DNA of 64,000 nucleotides, from positions 186,001 to 250,000 of the forward strand of contig NZ_CP084754.1 of assembly GCF_020535545.1 (NCBI RefSeq), in the 5' to 3' direction. A model generated the notes under the pieces. It ran no database searches. It saw only the letters and a program-made list of their open reading frames with translations, and was not told the origin of the DNA. Position 1 is the first letter of the stretch. The number at the start of each line of letters is the position of its first letter. The position numbers were made by a program, and so were the translations under genes. Source of the stretch: Roseateles sp. XES5. GTDB taxonomy: Bacteria > Pseudomonadota > Alphaproteobacteria > Rhizobiales > Rhizobiaceae. Below are positions 34,760-44,060 of this stretch, in pieces.

Positions 34760-36520
34760 ATGATCGCTTTCATCATGCGGCTGAAGAGCCGCGCGCATTT
34801 CACCCTCGCGCCGGAACCCGGCATGCGGGACGCCACCTTCCTCGGCACCAATGTCCGCCTTCGGGCGCGGGCGCGCCGGCGGCTGGCCGTGGTGATCGGC
34901 GCCTTCGTTCTGGCCTATATCGCGCTCGGCGTGCGCCTCGTCCAGTATGGCCTGTCCGAGCCGCTGCAATCCGCCGCCATCGGCGCCGGCGCACACACCG
35001 TCGCCTCCCGCCCCAACATCCTCGACCGCAACGGCCTGTTGCTGGCGACCGACCTCAACACCGTCTCGCTCTATGCCGAGCCGCGCCGCATCATCGATGC
35101 CGACGAGGTGGTGGAGAAGCTGGCTCTGGTGGTGCCGAATCTCGACTGGCGCGAGACGCATCGCAGGCTGCGCTCAGACAGCGCCTTCCAATGGCTGCGG
35201 CGGCAACTGACACCCAAGCAGCAGGCCGATATCCTCGCGCTCGGCCTGCCGGGTATCGGCTTCCGCCCGGAAAAGCGGCGCTTCTATCCCGGCGGCGCGA
35301 CCGCCGCGCATATCGTCGGCCATGTCAATGTCGACAACCAGGGCCTTGCCGGCATGGAGCGCTATCTCGATCAGCAGGGCCTGGCTGACCTGCGCGCGGC
35401 TGGGCTGACCGACGACACGCGGCTCGAGCCTATCAGGCTCTCGATCGACCTGCGCGTCCAGAACATCGTGCGCGAGGTGGTCGCCAAGGCGATGACCGAC
35501 TACGAGGCGGAAGCCGCCGGCGCCGTGATCCTCGACATCGAGACGGGCGAGGTCCTCGCCATGGCCTCTGTTCCCGACTACGATCCGAACGAGCCGTCCC
35601 GCCGCCTTGCCGACGGCAGCGTCGACAAGGAATACGAGAAGGGCTGGTTCAACCGCATCAGCAACGCGACCTTCGAGATGGGTTCGACCTTCAAGAGCTT
35701 CACGCTGGCCATGGGTCTCGACGAGGGCAAGATCACGCTGAACTCCGTCGTCGACGCCTCCCGCCCCATCCGCATGGGCGGCTTCACCATCCGCGATTTC
35801 AAGGGCAAGAACCGCGCGCTCTCCATTCCGGAAGTGTTCCAGTATTCCTCCAACATCGGCACCGCCGCCGTGGCCGACATGGTCGGCATCGAGGGCCACC
35901 AGCAGTTCCTCACCCGCCTCGGCCTGCTGTCGAAGCTGGAGACGGAAATGCCGGGCGTGGCGACACCCACCCAGCCGCGCACCTGGAAGAAGATCAATTC
36001 CGTCACGATCTCCTTCGGCCATGGCGTGGCGACGACGCCGCTGCAGACCGCCGTCGCCGCGGCCGCGCTGATGAACGGCGGCTATCTCGTCCAGCCGACC
36101 TTCCTGCCGCGCTCGAAGGATGATGCGCAGGCCTTCGCAACGCGCGTGCTCAAGGAGAAGACGAGCGCCGACATGCGATACCTCTACGACTGGAACGGCC
36201 AGAAGGGCTCGGGCCGCAACGCCCAGGTCGAGGGCTTCCATGTCGGCGGCAAGACGGGCACGGCCGACAAGGTGATCAACGGGCGCTACGCCAAGAATAT
36301 CAACTTCAATGCCTTCGTCGCCGCTTTCCCGATGGACAAGCCGCGCTACATCGTCCTTTCCATCATCGACGCCCCCCGTACCGGCGAGAATGGCGGACGC
36401 ACCGCCGCATCCACCGCCGCCCCGATGATCCGGGCGATCATCCGCCGCGTCGCTCCGCTGCTCGGCGTCCAGCCTCATTTCGGCGAGGCGGAAGGCGAAA
36501 GACGGCTGGTGGACTACTAG
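34760..36520 (+). CDS. FtsI-like class B penicillin-binding protein (paralogue)
   Basis: A 586-residue peptidoglycan transpeptidase. ATG at 34760 follows AGGTG. Short cytoplasmic tail, one membrane span (about residues 43-63), a dimerisation domain, then the transpeptidase: SxxK as Ser309-Thr-Phe-Lys312, SxN in YSSNIG and KTG in GGKTGTAD. Similar to FtsI/PBP3 but outside a dcw cluster, so probably a second copy that crosslinks septal or polar wall. The upstream gap (34478-34759) has an AT-rich patch with TGTAT-ATTA-ATACA, a likely promoter/operator. The stop codon TAG is the first triplet of a RIME-like repeat. Confidence 0.88.
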   Translation: MIAFIMRLKSRAHFTLAPEPGMRDATFLGTNVRLRARARRRLAVVIGAFVLAYIALGVRLVQYGLSEPLQSAAIGAGAHTVASRPNILDRNGLLLATDLNTVSLYAEPRRIIDADEVVEKLALVVPNLDWRETHRRLRSDSAFQWLRRQLTPKQQADILALGLPGIGFRPEKRRFYPGGATAAHIVGHVNVDNQGLAGMERYLDQQGLADLRAAGLTDDTRLEPIRLSIDLRVQNIVREVVAKAMTDYEAEAAGAVILDIETGEVLAMASVPDYDPNEPSRRLADGSVDKEYEKGWFNRISNATFEMGSTFKSFTLAMGLDEGKITLNSVVDASRPIRMGGFTIRDFKGKNRALSIPEVFQYSSNIGTAAVADMVGIEGHQQFLTRLGLLSKLETEMPGVATPTQPRTWKKINSVTISFGHGVATTPLQTAVAAAALMNGGYLVQPTFLPRSKDDAQAFATRVLKEKTSADMRYLYDWNGQKGSGRNAQVEGFHVGGKTGTADKVINGRYAKNINFNAFVAAFPMDKPRYIVLSIIDAPRTGENGGRTAASTAAPMIRAIIRRVAPLLGVQPHFGEAEGERRLVDY

Positions 36521-36618
36521 AGTTTGTCAGGGAAAAGTGGAAACCGGTTTCCCCGAAAAGACAAACGAAAACAAAAGAATTCAGAGCATGTCTGGTTCAA
36601 TCTGAACCTGACATGCTC
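36518..36618. repeat. RIME-like rhizobial intergenic repeat, copy B
   Basis: Near-identical to the element at 1561-1662, with the same order of TAGAGTTTGTCAGGG, GAAACCGGTTTCCCC palindrome, ACAAACGAAAACAAAAG spacer and CATGTCTGGTTCA / TGAACCTGACATG arms. Its first three bases form the stop codon of the penicillin-binding protein gene. Confidence 0.8.
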
Positions 36619-36743
36619 CAGGCCGTTCGCGTCCAACGGGCGGATCGCAGGCAAACCGTTCGGGCGGCAGGGGTTGACACTCCCGCCCCGACCCTCTGAA
36701 TACCCATGGGCGAAGCGGCGCCCCGACATACCGGACTGCAGGA

Positions 36744-38228
36744 ATGACTGAAGCATCTCATCTGAATGGAATCGCCCCGGCGGCCCCGGCTTTGTCGGAA
36801 CCGGAGAAGAACGTCATCATCGGCGGCGTCCTCCTCTCCATGCTGCTGGCCGCGCTCGACCAGACCATCGTCGCCCCCGCCATGCCGACCATCGGCAAGG
36901 CGCTCGGCCATGCCGACTACCTGCCCTGGGTGGTGACGGGCTATCTCCTGACCGCGACCGCCATGGCGCCGCTCTACGGCAAGATATCCGACGTCTATGG
37001 CCGGCGGCCGACGATCTTCGCCGCCATCATCATCTTCCTCATCGGCTCGCTGATCAGCGCCCTGGCGCCCAACATGCTGGTGCTGATCCTCGGCCGCGCG
37101 GTCCAGGGCCTCGGCGGCGGCGGTTTGTTCGCCCTGTCGCAGACGGTCATCGGCGACCTCGTGCCGCCGCGCGAGCGCGCACGCTATGCCGCCTGGATTT
37201 CTGGGACCTGGGCCGTCGCCAGCATTGCCGGCCCGCTGCTCGGCGGCACCTTTGCCGATCATCTCCACTGGTCGCTGATCTTCTGGATCAACATTCCCCT
37301 CGGGCTGGCGGCGCTGGCGATCGTCAACAATCCGCTGAAGAAGCTGCCCATCGCCGCCCGCTCGCACCGCATCGACGGCGCGGGCGCGACCCTGCTCATC
37401 ACGGCGACGGCGCTCCTGCTGCTCGCCCTCAACTGGGGCGGCAGCCGCTATGCCTGGCTGTCGCCGGTCATCCTCGGACTGCTCGGCTGCTCGTTCGTCT
37501 TCTGGGGCCTCTTCGCCCTTCGCCTCCGGCAGGCCAGCGAACCGCTGATCTCCCTCGAGGTTCTCGCCAATCCGGTCGTGCGCAACGGCACGCTGGCGAT
37601 GTTCCTGGGCCAGACCGCCAATGTGGGCCTGGCCGTCTATATCCCGGTCTACGGGCAATCCTTCCACGGGCTCTCCGCCAGCAGTTCCGGCATGGTCATG
37701 CTCGGCCTGTTGCTCGGCACCGTCATCGGCGCGTCGAGCAGCGGCCGCACGATCCCGCGTTTCACCCACTACAAGCGGCTGGCGCTCGTCGGCGGCACGC
37801 TCAGCGTCATTTGCCTGATCGCGCTGGCGTTTCTCGCCGGGCGCACGTCGCTCGTCACACTGGAACTTCTGACATTCGGCGTGGGCTTCGGCTCCGGCAT
37901 GACCTTCCCTGTCGCCACCGTCTCCGTCCAGAATGCCGTGGACCAGGTGCATCTCGGCGTCGCGACCGGCGCGCTGACCTTCCTGCGCTCGCTCGGCGGG
38001 GCGCTCGGTGTCGCGCTGCTCGGCGCCATCGCGCTCGGCAACGGCCTGCCGCTCGGCGGGGAACATCTGCAGGCGGCCAGCGCCGCCGTCACATCGGCCC
38101 TGCCCTTCACCTATATCTTCGCCGCCTGCGCCACTGCGACGGCGACCTCGCTCATCTTCTTCCACCTCATGCCGGAGCGGCCGCTGCGCGGACGCGCCGA
38201 AACCCCTGTCGTCACGGTGGTGGAATAG
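36744..38228 (+). CDS. DHA2-family MFS drug efflux transporter
   Basis: A 494-residue inner-membrane protein with about 14 spans. Family motifs: motif D1 LDQTIVAPAMPTIGKAL, motif A GKISDVYGRRPTI, motif B LILGRAVQGLGGGG and motif C AGPLLGGTFADHLHWSLIFWINIPLG. These place it in the EmrB/QacA drug:proton antiporter group. Likely exports hydrophobic toxicants. Monocistronic; no adjacent TetR regulator. The stop is four bases from the convergent pta stop. Confidence 0.88.
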   Translation: MTEASHLNGIAPAAPALSEPEKNVIIGGVLLSMLLAALDQTIVAPAMPTIGKALGHADYLPWVVTGYLLTATAMAPLYGKISDVYGRRPTIFAAIIIFLIGSLISALAPNMLVLILGRAVQGLGGGGLFALSQTVIGDLVPPRERARYAAWISGTWAVASIAGPLLGGTFADHLHWSLIFWINIPLGLAALAIVNNPLKKLPIAARSHRIDGAGATLLITATALLLLALNWGGSRYAWLSPVILGLLGCSFVFWGLFALRLRQASEPLISLEVLANPVVRNGTLAMFLGQTANVGLAVYIPVYGQSFHGLSASSSGMVMLGLLLGTVIGASSSGRTIPRFTHYKRLALVGGTLSVICLIALAFLAGRTSLVTLELLTFGVGFGSGMTFPVATVSVQNAVDQVHLGVATGALTFLRSLGGALGVALLGAIALGNGLPLGGEHLQAASAAVTSALPFTYIFAACATATATSLIFFHLMPERPLRGRAETPVVTVVE

Positions 38229-38232
38229 ACGG

Positions 38233-39237
38233 TCAGGGCGTGTTGCCCTGCGCCTGCACCACGGTGACGGCGATCATATGGAAGACGTCGTCGGCCGAGC
38301 AGCCGCGGGAAAGGTCGTTGGCCGGCTTGGCGAGCCCCTGCAGGATGGGGCCGATGGCCGTCGCCCCGCCGATGCGCTGGGCGATCTTGTAGCCGATATT
38401 GGCGGCATCCAGATTGGGGAAGACGAAGACGTTCGCCGCGCCGTGCAGCACCGATTGCGGCGCCTTGGCCGTGCTGACGGCTTCGACGAAGGCACTGTCG
38501 AACTGCAATTCACCATCGATGACGAGATCGGGCGCCGTGGCATGGGCAAGGCGCGTCGCCTCCACCACCTTGGAGACCCGCTCATGCGCGGCGCTGCCGG
38601 CCGTCGAGAAGGAGAGCATCGCCACCTTGGCCGGCAGGCCCGCCAGCGCCTCGTAGGAGCGCGCCGAGGCGAGCGCGATATCGGCAAGGCCCGCCGCATC
38701 GGGATCGACGACGAGGCCGCAGTCCGAAAAGACGAAGACGCCCTTCTTCACGTGATGCGGCGCGCACAGCATCATCAGGAAGAAGCTCGATACGAGGCCG
38801 ACGCCCGGCGCGCGGCCGATGGTCTGAAGGGCGGCGCGCACCGTGTCGGCAGTCGTCGCCACCGCGCCGCCGACCGTACCGTCCGCCGCCCCCTCGCGCA
38901 CCATCATCGCGGCGAAGACGAGCGGCGAGCGCAGCGCCTCGGCCGCCGCCGCGGCATCGACGCCCTTGCCGGCGCGAAGGGCGTGGTAGGCGCCCGCAAG
39001 GCGCGGGGCGAGTGCAGAGGCCGCCGGATCCTCGACGGCGATGGAACCTGGCGCCGCACCCGCGTCGGCAAGGCGGGCCTCAACCGCAGCGCGGTCGCCG
39101 ACAAGGACGATCTCGGCGATGCCTTCCCGCACCGCGCGGACGGCACCTTCGACGATGCGCGGGTCTTCCCCTTCGGCAAGCACGATGCGGCGCGGGGCGG
39201 CTTTGGCGGTTTCAAGGATGCGATCGAGCGGTTTCAT
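38233..39237 (-). CDS. pta: phosphate acetyltransferase of the taurine locus
   Basis: A 334-residue phosphotransacetylase converting acetyl phosphate and CoA to acetyl-CoA. ILAEGEDPRIVEGAVRAV, GAVATTADTVRAALQTIG, VFVFSDCGLVVDPD, MLSFSTAGSA, DGELQFDSAFVEAV and VFVFPNLDAANIGYKIAQR identify the PTA family. The short form without N-terminal extension is usual beside xsc. It completes the route from sulfoacetaldehyde to acetyl-CoA. The start overlaps the exporter stop by one base (TGATG), so the two are coupled. Last gene of the operon. Confidence 0.92.
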   Translation of the reverse strand: MKPLDRILETAKAAPRRIVLAEGEDPRIVEGAVRAVREGIAEIVLVGDRAAVEARLADAGAAPGSIAVEDPAASALAPRLAGAYHALRAGKGVDAAAAAEALRSPLVFAAMMVREGAADGTVGGAVATTADTVRAALQTIGRAPGVGLVSSFFLMMLCAPHHVKKGVFVFSDCGLVVDPDAAGLADIALASARSYEALAGLPAKVAMLSFSTAGSAAHERVSKVVEATRLAHATAPDLVIDGELQFDSAFVEAVSTAKAPQSVLHGAANVFVFPNLDAANIGYKIAQRIGGATAIGPILQGLAKPANDLSRGCSADDVFHMIAVTVVQAQGNTP

Positions 39238-40274
39238 CAGGCGTGCCCCAGATAATGGATACCGACGAGGATGAAGGCGGCGATGAAGAGGGTTTCGGCG
39301 ACGATGAGCGCAACGGCATCGCCCCCGACATCGAGCACGCGGCGCAACGAGGTGCGCATGCCGACCGCGACGATGCCGGCGAGCAGCGCCCAGCGTGAGG
39401 CTTCCGAGCCGGCCTTCGCCACGATGTCCGGGATCACGCCGAAGGAGTTGAGCGCGGCGAGGATGAGGAAGGCGATGACGAAGCCGGGCAGCAGCGGCGG
39501 GCGCTTGCCCGTTTCGCCCTCGCCCTGCGGCACGTTGCGCAGTACGACCGAATAGGTGAGCACGACGGGCGCCAGCATTGTGACGCGGATGAGCTTGACG
39601 AGCGTCGCCGTCTCGCCCGCCTCGGGCGAAACCGAGAAACCCGCGCCGACAACCTGGGCCACGTCATGGATGGTGCCGCCGAAGAAGATGCCCGTCGCCC
39701 GCGCATCGAGCCCCATATATTGGGCGAGGATCGGATAGGCGATCATGGCGAGGGTGGACAGAACCGTGACGGAGAGCACGGTGAAGATGAGATTGCGCTC
39801 GGAGAACTCGTTCTTGGGCAGCACTGCGGCGATGGCCATGGCAGCCGAGGCGCCGCAGATCGCGACGGAACCGCTGGTGATGAGCGCCAGCCGCCAGCCG
39901 CGGCCGAGCAGCTTGGCGGCCAGCAGGCCGAAGCCGATGGTGGCGGCGATGGCCGTGACGAGCAGCAGGATCGTGCTGGCGCCGAGACCGATCAGGAGAT
40001 CGACGCTGATGCGCATGCCGAGCAGCGCCACGCCGATGCGCAGCACCTTCTTGGAACAGAAATCGATGCCGGCGACGCACCGTCCCTCCTCCGAGAGGAA
40101 ATGGAAGGCAATGCCGAGCAGCAGCGCCATCAGCATGGCTGGCGCGCCGTAGTGGTCGGACAGGAACTGGGCGGCGACGGCCACCGCGGCGGTGACGGCG
40201 AAGCCCGGCCAGTAGGTGGAAAATCCCGAGGGCATGCCCCGGAAGCGGTCGTGGACGGAGGCGGCGAGGCTCAT
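39237..40274 (-). CDS. YeiH-family putative sulfite/sulfate exporter
   Basis: A 345-residue membrane protein of the YeiH (UPF0324) family with about ten spans. LLLGIAFHFLSEE, VLRIGVALLGMRIS, GSVAICGASAAMAIAAVLP and FGGTIHDVAQVVGAGFSVS are diagnostic. Members next to xsc in sulfonate-degrading bacteria are proposed to export the sulfite or sulfate freed from the sulfonate. Here it sits between xsc and pta in the taurine operon, which fits. Confidence 0.85.
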   Translation of the reverse strand: MSLAASVHDRFRGMPSGFSTYWPGFAVTAAVAVAAQFLSDHYGAPAMLMALLLGIAFHFLSEEGRCVAGIDFCSKKVLRIGVALLGMRISVDLLIGLGASTILLLVTAIAATIGFGLLAAKLLGRGWRLALITSGSVAICGASAAMAIAAVLPKNEFSERNLIFTVLSVTVLSTLAMIAYPILAQYMGLDARATGIFFGGTIHDVAQVVGAGFSVSPEAGETATLVKLIRVTMLAPVVLTYSVVLRNVPQGEGETGKRPPLLPGFVIAFLILAALNSFGVIPDIVAKAGSEASRWALLAGIVAVGMRTSLRRVLDVGGDAVALIVAETLFIAAFILVGIHYLGHA

Positions 40275-40307
40275 GATGTCGTTCCGTTCGCTGGCGTGAA
40301 ACCTGCC

Positions 40308-40328
40308 CCGCCCGGCAGGACCGGGCGG
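40308..40328 (-). terminator. hairpin between xsc and the exporter
   Basis: Eight-base-pair stem CCGCCCGG / CCGGGCGG with a five-base loop in the 70-base gap after xsc. Without a T run it more likely attenuates or protects the message than fully terminates it. Confidence 0.5.
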
Positions 40329-40344
40329 AGCATTGCGATGGGCG

Positions 40345-42120
40345 TCAGGCGCGCTTCTGCGGACGCATGTCGGCGCGGTCGATGCCGGCGACCGGCACCG
40401 GCTTCTTCATGGCGTCGCGGCGGAAGGGCTCGCCGAGTTCCTGGTTGAGGATGACTTCCACGAAGGTCGTGATGCCGTTCTTCTGGTCCTCGATGGCCTT
40501 GGTCAGCGCCTCGGTCAGCGCGGCCGGCGTATCGACGGCGACGCCCTTGAGGCCGCAGCCCTCGGCCACCTTGGCGTAGCTGAGATTGGGGTTAAGCTCC
40601 GTGCCGACGAAGTTGTTGGCGTACCACAGCGTCGTGTTGCGCTTTTCCGCACCCCACTGGTAGTTGCGGAAGATCACCATGGTGATCGCCGGCCAGCCTT
40701 CGCGGCCGATCGCGCCCATCTCGTTCATCGAGATGCCGAAGGCGCCGTCGCCGGCAAAGCCGACCACCGGCACGTCCGGGCAGCCGATCTTGGCCCCAAC
40801 GATGGAGGGGAAGCCGTAGCCGCAGGGACCGAACATGCCCGGCGCCAGATATTTGCGGCCCTTCTCGAAGGTCGGATAGGCATTGCCGATGGCGCAGTTG
40901 TTGCCGATGTCGGTGGAGACGATGGCCTCCTGCGGCAGCGCGGCCTGGATCGCCCGCCAGGCCTGGCGCGGCGACATGCGGTTCGGCTCGCGGCTGCGGG
41001 CCGCCTCGTTCCATTCCGTGCCCGGATCGTCGTCCTCGTGATCCATCGAGGAGAGCTGCTGCTGCCAGGCCGAGCGGGTCTGATGGATCGCCGCCTTGCG
41101 CTCCTCGCGGCCCGCATTGCCGGCGGCCGGCGTCAGTTGTTCGAGAATCTGGCTCGCCACCTGCTTGGCATCGCCGCAGATGCCGACGCTGACCTTCTTG
41201 GTCAGGCCGATGCGGTCGGCATTGATATCGACCTGGATGATCGCGGCATTCTTCGGCCAGTAGTCGATGCCATAGCCCGGAAGCGTCGAGAACGGGTTGA
41301 GGCGCGTGCCGAGCGCCAGCACCACGTCGGCCTTCGAGATCAGCTCCATCGCCGCCTTCGAGCCGTTGTAGCCGAGCGGGCCAACCGACAGGCGGTGGCT
41401 GCCGGGGAAGGCGTCATTGTGCTGGTAGCCGCAGCAGACCGGCGCATCGAGCCGCTCGGCCAGCGCCATGGATTCGCCGATGGCACCGCCGATGACGACG
41501 CCGGCGCCGTTGAGGATGACCGGGAACTTCGCCTCGGAGAGCAGCTTTGCCGCTTCCGCGATGGCCTGCGGGCCGCCGGCCGGACGCTCGAAGCGGACGA
41601 TGGCCGGCAGATCGACGTCGATGACCTGGGTCCAGTAGTCGCGCGGGATGTTGATCTGCGCCGGGGCGCAGCCGCGCCAGGCCTTTTCGATGACGCGGTT
41701 CAGCACTTCGGGAATACGCGAGGGATCGCGGACCTCTTCCTGGTAGCAGACCATCTCCTCGAACATCGCCATCTGGTCGACTTCCTGGAAGCCGCCCTGG
41801 CCGATGGTCTTGTTGGCCGCCTGCGGCGTGACCATCAGCAGCGGCGTATGGTTCCAGTAGGCCGTCTTGATGGCGGTGATGAAGCCGGTAACACCCGGGC
41901 CGTTCTGGCCGATGGCGATGGCCATCGTGCCTGTCGCACGGCTGAAGCCGTCGGCCATGATGCCGGCATTGGTTTCGTGGGCGCAGTCCCAGAACCTGAT
42001 GCCGGCCTTCGGGAACAGGTCCGACACCGGCATCATGGCCGAGCCGATGATGCCGAACGCATGTTCGAGGCCATGCATCTGGAGAACTTTGACGAAGGCT
42101 TCCTCGGTGGTCATTTTCAT
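40345..42120 (-). CDS. xsc: sulfoacetaldehyde acetyltransferase
   Basis: A 591-residue thiamine-diphosphate enzyme that turns sulfoacetaldehyde and phosphate into acetyl phosphate and sulfite. MKMTTEEAFVKVLQMHGLEHAFGIIGSAMMPVSDLFPKAGIRFWDCAHETNAG is near-diagnostic, and the ThDP-binding VVGFAGDGAFGISMNEMGAIGREGWP followed by NYQWGAEK is present. ATG 42120 with GGAA upstream is preferred to a TTG frame start further out. Central enzyme of the taurine locus. Confidence 0.95.
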   Translation of the reverse strand: MKMTTEEAFVKVLQMHGLEHAFGIIGSAMMPVSDLFPKAGIRFWDCAHETNAGIMADGFSRATGTMAIAIGQNGPGVTGFITAIKTAYWNHTPLLMVTPQAANKTIGQGGFQEVDQMAMFEEMVCYQEEVRDPSRIPEVLNRVIEKAWRGCAPAQINIPRDYWTQVIDVDLPAIVRFERPAGGPQAIAEAAKLLSEAKFPVILNGAGVVIGGAIGESMALAERLDAPVCCGYQHNDAFPGSHRLSVGPLGYNGSKAAMELISKADVVLALGTRLNPFSTLPGYGIDYWPKNAAIIQVDINADRIGLTKKVSVGICGDAKQVASQILEQLTPAAGNAGREERKAAIHQTRSAWQQQLSSMDHEDDDPGTEWNEAARSREPNRMSPRQAWRAIQAALPQEAIVSTDIGNNCAIGNAYPTFEKGRKYLAPGMFGPCGYGFPSIVGAKIGCPDVPVVGFAGDGAFGISMNEMGAIGREGWPAITMVIFRNYQWGAEKRNTTLWYANNFVGTELNPNLSYAKVAEGCGLKGVAVDTPAALTEALTKAIEDQKNGITTFVEVILNQELGEPFRRDAMKKPVPVAGIDRADMRPQKRA

Positions 42121-42154
42121 GGCGAGTTCCTTTCCTGGAATTGATTTCAATGGG

Positions 42155-43555
42155 TTAGAGGATTTCGTCGCGCAGGTAGTACCAGCGGTACATGCCCCAC
42201 TGGCCGAGCCGCCGGAACGGCGTCAGCAGTCCGTGGCTCGGCAGGGGGGAGGTGAAGATGGGCAGGTCGAGGCCGGCGCCCTTGCCGGCGACCATCTGGG
42301 CCATGCGCCGGCCCGCCTGGGCCGAATACATGACGCCATTTCCGCCATAGCCCATGGCGTAGAACAGTTGCTGGGACGGGTCCGGCTGGAAGATGCGGGG
42401 CATCATGTCGTGGCTGACATCCACCCAGCCCCACCAGGAATAATCAACCTTGATGCCGCGCAGCGTCGGGAACTTGCGGTAGAGGCCTTCCAGCAGCAGG
42501 TCGAGATGCTTCGGGTTGACCGCATCCCGCCCGGTAATGGCGCTGCGGCTGCCGATCTGCACCCGTCCGTCCGGCATCATGCGGTAGTAGTGGCGGAGCG
42601 TGCGCGTGTCGGTGAGCGGAATGCGCGCCTTGAAGTTCAGGGCGTCGCGCTCGCTGTCCGTCAGCGGCCGCGTGACGATGGAGTTCGACAGGATCGGCAT
42701 CAGCCGGTGCTTCGTCAGCGCGTTCATGTTGGGCGAGGTGTAGCCGGCGGTGGCGATGCAGACGGCGCGCGCTCTCACCGTGCCGCCGGGCGTGCGCAGA
42801 TAGTGCACGCCGCCCTTGGCCGTGCAGTCGAGCACGGGGCTGGCCGTGTGCACCTTCGCACCGAGCCGGCGGGCAAGACGCAGGTAGCCGAAGGCGAGCT
42901 TGGCGGCATGGATGCCCATGCCGTCGGGCTCGTACATCGCCCCGCGCGCTTCCGCGTCCCGCACGAAGTCGCTGTGGACCTCGCCGCGCGAGATCATGCG
43001 GGCGCGGTAGCCGAAGGTGTCGTTCAGCACGCGGACCTCGTTTTCGAGCGCCGGCAGCACCTTGTCGCGATGGGCGATGTAGAGATGGCCGCCGTCCTGC
43101 GGGTCGCAATCGATCTCCGGCTCGCGGATCAGCGAGCGGAAGAGATCGAAGCCCTCGGAGATCTCGGCATGCATCTTCCGCGCGACGTCAACGCCCCAGC
43201 GGGCGATCCATTGCGAGCGCTTCAGGCGGCCGGCGGAAATCTGCGCCTGCCCGCCGTTGCGGGTGCTGCAGCCCCAGGCGACGCCGTTGGCCTCCAGCAC
43301 GGTCGCCTTGATGCCATGCTCGCGCGCCAGATGGATGGCACAGGACAGGCCCGTATAGCCCGAGCCGATGATGGCGACGTCGACATCCATGTCGCCGGTG
43401 ACGGGGCCGTCGTCCTCCGGTTCCGGGCCGGCAGTGCCGATCCAGTAGGTCGGCGCGTAGTCCTTGCCGGTGCCGGGGCTGCGCGAACGGTTGGGGTCAT
43501 AAGCCGGATCGAAGGGCTGCCGTTCGGCCTTCAGGGGAATAGCGTGCTGTTGCAT
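42155..43555 (-). CDS. tauY: taurine dehydrogenase large subunit (DadA-like FAD oxidoreductase)
   Basis: A 466-residue FAD enzyme. The dinucleotide-binding motif DVAIIGSGYTGLSCAIHLAREHG lies near residue 60; GCSTRNGGQAQIS and the C-terminal FYAMGYGGNGVMYSAQAGRRMAQMV are typical of DadA/PuuB-like amine oxidoreductases. Between tauX and xsc, it should oxidatively deaminate taurine to sulfoacetaldehyde and ammonia, passing electrons to the respiratory chain. ATG at 43555; the stop of tauX is 16 bases upstream. Confidence 0.87.
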   Translation of the reverse strand: MQQHAIPLKAERQPFDPAYDPNRSRSPGTGKDYAPTYWIGTAGPEPEDDGPVTGDMDVDVAIIGSGYTGLSCAIHLAREHGIKATVLEANGVAWGCSTRNGGQAQISAGRLKRSQWIARWGVDVARKMHAEISEGFDLFRSLIREPEIDCDPQDGGHLYIAHRDKVLPALENEVRVLNDTFGYRARMISRGEVHSDFVRDAEARGAMYEPDGMGIHAAKLAFGYLRLARRLGAKVHTASPVLDCTAKGGVHYLRTPGGTVRARAVCIATAGYTSPNMNALTKHRLMPILSNSIVTRPLTDSERDALNFKARIPLTDTRTLRHYYRMMPDGRVQIGSRSAITGRDAVNPKHLDLLLEGLYRKFPTLRGIKVDYSWWGWVDVSHDMMPRIFQPDPSQQLFYAMGYGGNGVMYSAQAGRRMAQMVAGKGAGLDLPIFTSPLPSHGLLTPFRRLGQWGMYRWYYLRDEIL

Positions 43556-43571
43556 GGCTTTGCTCCGGCCA

Positions 43572-43958
43572 TCAGTAGCGGGGTTGCAGGACCGGGCGGT
43601 TCTTGCGGAACGCCTGCTTGCGCACGATCTTGCCGTTCTCGAAGGTGAAGAGGTCGCAGCCTTCCGCCTCGATGCGGCTGCCGTCGGCCACCGTACCGCG
43701 GAAGGTCCATTCGGAAACGCCGCGGTCGCCGTCGGCGAAATGGCTGTGATTGGCCCATTCGGCATCGGGCATCGCCTTCCACACGCCGCTGAAGGCGTCG
43801 GCGATCGCCTGGCGTCCCGTGAAGCGGACGCCGTAGACCTCCGGGCCGCCGACCGCATTGAAAACGCAGTCCTCGGCGAAGAAATGCATGACCCCGTCGA
43901 TGTCGTGCCGGTTGAAGGCATCGAACAGGTTCTTGAGGTCGGTTGCGGTCAAAGTCAT
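43572..43958 (-). CDS. tauX: taurine dehydrogenase small subunit (NTF2/SnoaL-like)
   Basis: A 128-residue NTF2/SnoaL-fold protein: LKNLFDAFNRHDIDGVMHFFAEDCVFN, FTGRQAIADAFSGVWKAMPD and FTFENGKIVRKQAFRKNRP. Two in-frame ATGs lie six bases apart. AGAGGA is one base from the first and seven from the second (43958), so the second is chosen. By position it matches the small subunit encoded before tauY in alphaproteobacterial taurine loci; its role in the complex is not evident from sequence. Confidence 0.8.
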   Translation of the reverse strand: MTLTATDLKNLFDAFNRHDIDGVMHFFAEDCVFNAVGGPEVYGVRFTGRQAIADAFSGVWKAMPDAEWANHSHFADGDRGVSEWTFRGTVADGSRIEAEGCDLFTFENGKIVRKQAFRKNRPVLQPRY

Positions 43959-44060
43959 CGTCATGTCCTCTGGCTTGTCGGAAGGCATGGCTCCGCCGGG
44001 GACGGCGGACGCCGTCCTCACTGGCCGCCAGGCCGGATCGATTGAGGGGTTGCGAAGGGG

